Shown here: piece by piece, positions 39,062 to 42,785 of the stretch
How positions within the stretch are numbered: position 1 is the stretch's first letter
Layout: the number at the start of each line of letters is the position of its first letter
Source: Methanomicrobia archaeon
GTDB taxonomy: Archaea > Halobacteriota > Bog-38 > Methanoflorentales > Methanoflorentaceae
Assembly (NCBI GenBank): GCA_015661395.1
Contig: JACWML010000001.1
Coordinates: forward strand, 83,273 to 126,057
DNA: 42,785 bases
Reading direction: 5' to 3'
Notes under the pieces: generated by a model
Databases searched by the model: none
What the model saw: the letters and a program-made list of their open reading frames with translations, nothing else
What the model was told of the DNA's origin: nothing
Program-made: the position numbers and the translations under genes

Positions 39062-39277
39062 ATGCTTCCACAGTGTTTCAATTGCAAACATTTCCATACG
39101 GAGGGGGACAAATGTGACGCCTACCCGACTGAAAGGTTGTACAACTGCGACGCTTTCCCTGATCCAAAGCGCGAGATACCTGGAGACCTTCTTTCGAATA
39201 TGGTCCTCCACACGACACCATATGCAGGAGATCACGGCATCCTTTATGACCCAATAGACCCGACAGTATCTTATTAA
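39062..39277 (+). CDS. Small CxxC-type hypothetical protein
   Basis: MLPQCFNCKHFHTEGDKCDAYPTERLYNCDAF...HTTPYAGDHGILYDPIDP; start at 39062 inferred. Confidence 0.6.
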   Translation: MLPQCFNCKHFHTEGDKCDAYPTERLYNCDAFPDPKREIPGDLLSNMVLHTTPYAGDHGILYDPIDPTVSY

Positions 39278-39564
39278 GCTATTACTCGCAAGTCTTCATC
39301 GTCGGAAAACCCAGTTGTCCTCAACCTTGGTACGTCGTAACACAAGGGCTATTAAGGGGACGCCAAATCCGCCCCCGACAACCCAATTGCGCTCTTCATA
39401 GGCGCGCTCAATCGGTAGGTGAAGTGCTAAAAAAGCTCCCGGCCTCCGGACCTGCGATTTTGTTGGCCCGGAACCCGATTTCGTAGATTTGTGCGGCTAG
39501 CTTTTTTGCCTGTTAAGTACCTTATTCGATTTTTTTTAGCTTCTCTCAGGGAGTTCTGTAGAAA

Positions 39565-39866
39565 AAAGTTGGCGCTGTTCCCTATATCCCCTTCAAGAAA
39601 GGGACGACAGGAAGAGCGAAGAACGCTCCGACGTGGAAGAAGATATATCACTACTTCGAGTTCAGGAATGAAGAATTCTTAGAGCGCTACCATAAGCGGA
39701 GCAACGCGAGACGACGTTTCATATGATAAAGAGCAAGTTTGGCGACGCTGTGAGAAGCAAAACGGAGGTTGCTCAGGTTAACGAGGTGCTGCTAAAAGTG
39801 CTGTGCCACAACATCTGTGTTGTGATACAAGAGATGTTTGAGCTGGAGATTGAATTCAGCTCTTAA
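39565..39866 (+). mobile_element. 3' remnant of a DDE transposase gene, frameshifted
   Basis: KVGAVPYIPFKKGTTGRAKNAPTWKKIYHYFEFRNEEFLERYHKRSNA / ETTFHMIKSKFGDAVRSKTEVAQVNEVLLKVLCHNICVVIQEMFELEIEFSS*; -1 shift near 39707; no upstream transposase sequence. Confidence 0.85.
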
Positions 39867-39879
39867 CTCCTTACTCAAT

Positions 39880-40377
39880 CTAGCCTTCGTTCTTAGTTAT
39901 GTGTTCCTTTAGGATTTCATAAAGGAAGTCACAGTTCTTTCCTGCAGCCTTAAATCTTAAAGTCTGCTCGTTTGTCAGTATTACCGACAGAGAGAGTGTT
40001 GATGATGCAGATGCGGCAGTCTTGTTGTAGTAGTCACCCTCAAAATCTTTAAAATCGTAGTCCTTTTTTTGCACGGTCCAAGATTGTACTCGGTTTTTCA
40101 GGTTGACCAGAGTCATATGGTCTTCGGTAAGGAAGTCCTGCATTTCCCACCAGCGCTTTTCTGAAAAGAACCACAAGTTCTCAAAATGGATTTTATCATC
40201 TTTAATGTAGTTTGTAATGAAGATATCACCAATTTCGTCGCCGTAAAGCTTCTCGTACTGCCTGATCAAATCCGAAACGCGACTTGAACATTGGATAGCT
40301 GCTCCAATCTTGAGCATATACTCGTTCAATGCAAATACCGTAGCCTTGTCCATGATACCTTGAACAATCTCTTGCAA
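39880..40377 (-). CDS. Hypothetical protein; start uncertain (TTG at about 40377, or frameshift from ATG at 40417 across A7)
   Basis: QEIVQGIMDKATVFALNEYMLKIGAAIQCSSRVSDLIRQYEKLYGDEIGDIFI...; removing one A gives MIEVKNLQVSLSALQEIVQGIM... Confidence 0.6.
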   Translation of the reverse strand: MQEIVQGIMDKATVFALNEYMLKIGAAIQCSSRVSDLIRQYEKLYGDEIGDIFITNYIKDDKIHFENLWFFSEKRWWEMQDFLTEDHMTLVNLKNRVQSWTVQKKDYDFKDFEGDYYNKTAASASSTLSLSVILTNEQTLRFKAAGKNCDFLYEILKEHITKNEG

Positions 40378-40476
40378 AGCGCTTAAACTTACCTGTAAGT
40401 TTTTTTACCTCAATCATGTATCGCTCCTACACGTTCTGTTAAAAAGTCAACACCGTGTTAAAAAATCGCTACCAAC

Positions 40477-40518
40477 CCTTTCTTAACAACCCATTCTTAA
40501 CAACGCTCATTTTAACAG
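40477..40518. repeat. 14-bp-period direct repeats (CCCTTTCTTAACAA / CCCATTCTTAACAA / CGCTCATTTTAACA)
   Basis: CTTAACAAC at 40482 and 40496, TTTTAACAG at 40510. Confidence 0.6.
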
Positions 40519-40772
40519 CACCAGATCGAACCAGATCCAGATCGAGGCTTTGTCAGACGTGTGTAGATTAAGTGCAAAGGTTAGCATGGTTGTCAAAAGG
40601 GTATTATTAAAAATGGGTTGGTGAGTTCGGTTTACCCTAGTCAACAAGAGAGAGCACAATGTTACTTCAAAATCTTTATAAACACTCTAAGCATTTTCTA
40701 AGTAATTCTTACAATAATTCGTTACAAAGGATTTTATCTAAGCTTTGTCCGTGCGGAGACAAGGAGTTTACT

Positions 40773-41702
40773 ATGGCATCTCAAGAGGTAATTAGCGAAG
40801 TGATACCTCTAATCGAAGAAGCGTATTTTGTTAAGACAGACAAATTTAAAAACTATGGTTTTACGGTAACAAATCTGCACAAGAGCCTGTTCAAACTCAA
40901 AAAAGAACTTCCAAACAACGAACAGATACAAGAAATCCTCCCATATTACTGGTATCTTTACGGCCCCTATTCCGAAGTTGTTGCTAAAGCAGCTGAACGA
41001 ATGGAGTCTGAAGGACTGTTAATGAGAGAGCAAAATGTGCTTTATCTAAATCGCGACAAAGTAACGCAAGAAGTGCCCGTAGATAGAGATGTGAGAAGGG
41101 GATTTAACTCAGCACTCAAACATTTTAACCCCACCAATGCTACTCCGTTCATAGAACGGATTTACAAAGAGTATTCACCGTATTCTTTCATGCCAGCATT
41201 CAAAATTGATTTTGTGAATACAATTAAAGAGTATATATCAAATCTAACGTTAGGCCAAATCACATTAGATGATTATTCAGATACTTCAGTACTGAGGGAC
41301 AGTATATTTGAGTGTGAGACTGAACTACCTCCCCATCCTCTTTTTGACCAATTTAATACGCTGTTTTCTTCGTTCACAACAGATGCTCTTCGCGTATTCA
41401 ACTATTTAAGAGAAGTTGACAAAGATGCTATTTTATTAAATAAAGTCCTCAGAATGGCTGAGGATACTGTGTGGACAACTTTTGCGTGTGGCATCCGGAT
41501 TGTCGAGCATGACCCCCCTTATGCCACGAGATTAAAAAGATGGAATCCGATGTACAGTGACTCCTTAAGCGAACTTTCTTCGCAGGTTCGAGCATTTCGC
41601 TCAGACGTTCTGTCAACCATTAGAGGGACGTTGCGTTGTGAACAGGATGAAAAATCGCAGAAGTTTTTGTCAACAGTCATGCAAAAAACACTTAGCAGAT
41701 GA
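40773..41702 (+). CDS. Panacea-like/winged-helix domain protein, putative PIN-toxin partner
   Basis: AAGGAG RBS then ATG 40773; KFKNYGFTVTNLHKSLFKLKKELPNNEQIQEILPYYWYLYGPYSEVVAKAAERMESEGLL; stop abuts next ATG. Confidence 0.65.
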   Translation: MASQEVISEVIPLIEEAYFVKTDKFKNYGFTVTNLHKSLFKLKKELPNNEQIQEILPYYWYLYGPYSEVVAKAAERMESEGLLMREQNVLYLNRDKVTQEVPVDRDVRRGFNSALKHFNPTNATPFIERIYKEYSPYSFMPAFKIDFVNTIKEYISNLTLGQITLDDYSDTSVLRDSIFECETELPPHPLFDQFNTLFSSFTTDALRVFNYLREVDKDAILLNKVLRMAEDTVWTTFACGIRIVEHDPPYATRLKRWNPMYSDSLSELSSQVRAFRSDVLSTIRGTLRCEQDEKSQKFLSTVMQKTLSR

Positions 41703-42422
41703 ATGAACTTCGACTATTTTTTTGACTCTAATATTTTGATTGGTTCTAGACTGTCGTGGGATGCCCAATACGAAGTCGCGTGCGATTGTGTCGATAAGCA
41801 ACAAATAAAGAAACGTACGAGTGATAACGTTTACTGGGAGAGTTCATTCAAACTTGAGAAAGTTAGACAGGTAATTTGGACGTTCTTAAAAGAGATTCTA
41901 AATAACTCATTTAAATTCAATCCTTGGAATTTTGATAGTAAGATTCACAGCCGCAAACTTAGCTTTTTGAAAAGGCAGTATCCAACGAAAGAAATACGGG
42001 AAGACGCGGAAGACATACTGAATCCCTTCTTAGACAAATATGGGCACAATATGAGAGATTCGATACTCAACAATGATGAGATAAAGTGCTGCAAAATGGC
42101 CGAAGACTCTGTAAATAACGCCATTAGTTCCTTAGATGTTGATTGTTTTGCACACCCAAGCGCTAAGATTGAAATGCACGTTGTCACTCCGCAAGACATT
42201 AAGCATTACGCTTCAAAAGAAAGAGCATTGCAGAAAAAAATCAGCGATAATTCTGACATTTTGATACTTTTAGATTCGTATCATATCAAACAAACTGTTA
42301 CTGGAAACAACTCAATTTGTTTTGTAACAACTGATAAAGAACACATATCGGATAATAGCGGGGATATAGAAAAAATTCTGGTTGGGGTGCGCATCAGAAA
42401 CCCAAACGAAAAACCACTTTGA
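41703..42422 (+). CDS. PIN-like nuclease domain protein
   Basis: N-terminal FDYFFDSNILIG, C-terminal SDILILLDSYHIKQ and ICFVTTDKEHI: the acidic-residue layout of PIN folds; 0-nt gap to upstream gene. Confidence 0.65.
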   Translation: MNFDYFFDSNILIGSRLSWDAQYEVACDCVDKQQIKKRTSDNVYWESSFKLEKVRQVIWTFLKEILNNSFKFNPWNFDSKIHSRKLSFLKRQYPTKEIREDAEDILNPFLDKYGHNMRDSILNNDEIKCCKMAEDSVNNAISSLDVDCFAHPSAKIEMHVVTPQDIKHYASKERALQKKISDNSDILILLDSYHIKQTVTGNNSICFVTTDKEHISDNSGDIEKILVGVRIRNPNEKPL

Positions 42423-42547
42423 ACTATCGGACCCTTAAAAGGGAGGATAACGGCTCTCACCTCCGCATGTTCTCCATCGCCTTCTTCAGCAACCCCAACG
42501 CTTAATATGCTAAAAGTGATACATTTACCTGTACTGGTCCAAAAAAG

Positions 42548-42605
42548 AGGACACCTTTTGTGAGGAAAGGTGTCCTACCATAGGTGCTATGGTCAAAAGA
42601 CCATA
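42548..42605. terminator. Three consecutive hairpins; the first has a T-run on the minus strand
   Basis: AGGACACCTTT-N7-AAAGGTGTCCT; ACCATAG-GTG-CTATGGT; TATGGTC-AAAA-GACCATA (shared arm). Confidence 0.7.
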
Positions 42606-42703
42606 CTCAAAAGGCGCAATAGCAAAAACCAAATTACTGCCTCGATTGCTGTGTGCAGAATTAGTAATGTTATTGCGTCTTTGCTTATCCACTGATTAAA
42701 CAC
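42593..42703 (-). CDS. Possible small membrane protein (36 aa, GTG start)
   Basis: VFNQWISKDAITLLILHTAIEAVIWFLLLRLLSMVF*; single hydrophobic helix. Confidence 0.35.
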   Translation of the reverse strand: MFNQWISKDAITLLILHTAIEAVIWFLLLRLLSMVF

Positions 42704-42785
42704 TTCTTTTTCTTGAGCTTCTAGAGAACAGGGATGGATTGACGCCCGATTCCTGTTCCGCTTTTTTGCTTCGAATCACCTCCCT

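Overview
This 42.8-kb window looks like a euryarchaeal (methanogen/ANME-like) chromosome; that taxonomic call is an inference from gene content. Recognisable blocks, left to right: 3'-partial aroE and tyrA; a sugar epimerase; a three-gene homocysteine/sulfur set (DUF39-CBS, NIL-ferredoxin, UPF0280); a GT2 glycosyltransferase and a membrane GT-C-like protein; a NifS-type cysteine desulfurase; a GtrA-like gene broken by an in-frame TAG; tRNA-Cys(GCA); TauE/SafE with a shifted DUF1634 partner; a ThiF/MoeB E1-like protein; an NMT1/THI5-like binding protein; an ABC-ATPase, HypB-like GTPase and Fes-type [4Fe-4S] triad; LarE; a radical SAM enzyme; an acyltransferase; a DUF2318/ABC ATPase/MacB-FtsX operon divergent from a BlaI repressor and an M48/M56-like membrane protease, with three matching 19-bp operator dyads between them; DUF2284; an HgdB/double-cubane-type protein with its BadF/HgdC activator and a free-standing ThrRS-editing-like domain; a frameshifted radical SAM/SPASM gene; HypE-like and ThiN-domain proteins; amt-glnK preceded by a good NrpR-type operator; a transposase remnant; and a visibly AT-richer terminal island with a two-gene Panacea-like/PIN-nuclease module. 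The candidates I rate highest for an undescribed system are the PIN island (39.9-42.8 kb), the BlaI/protease-controlled exporter (22.8-26.5 kb) and the ABC/GTPase/Fe-S triad (15.1-17.2 kb). Several genes carry apparent single-base lesions or lack canonical starts. Sequencing or assembly error must be excluded before giving those a biological reading.
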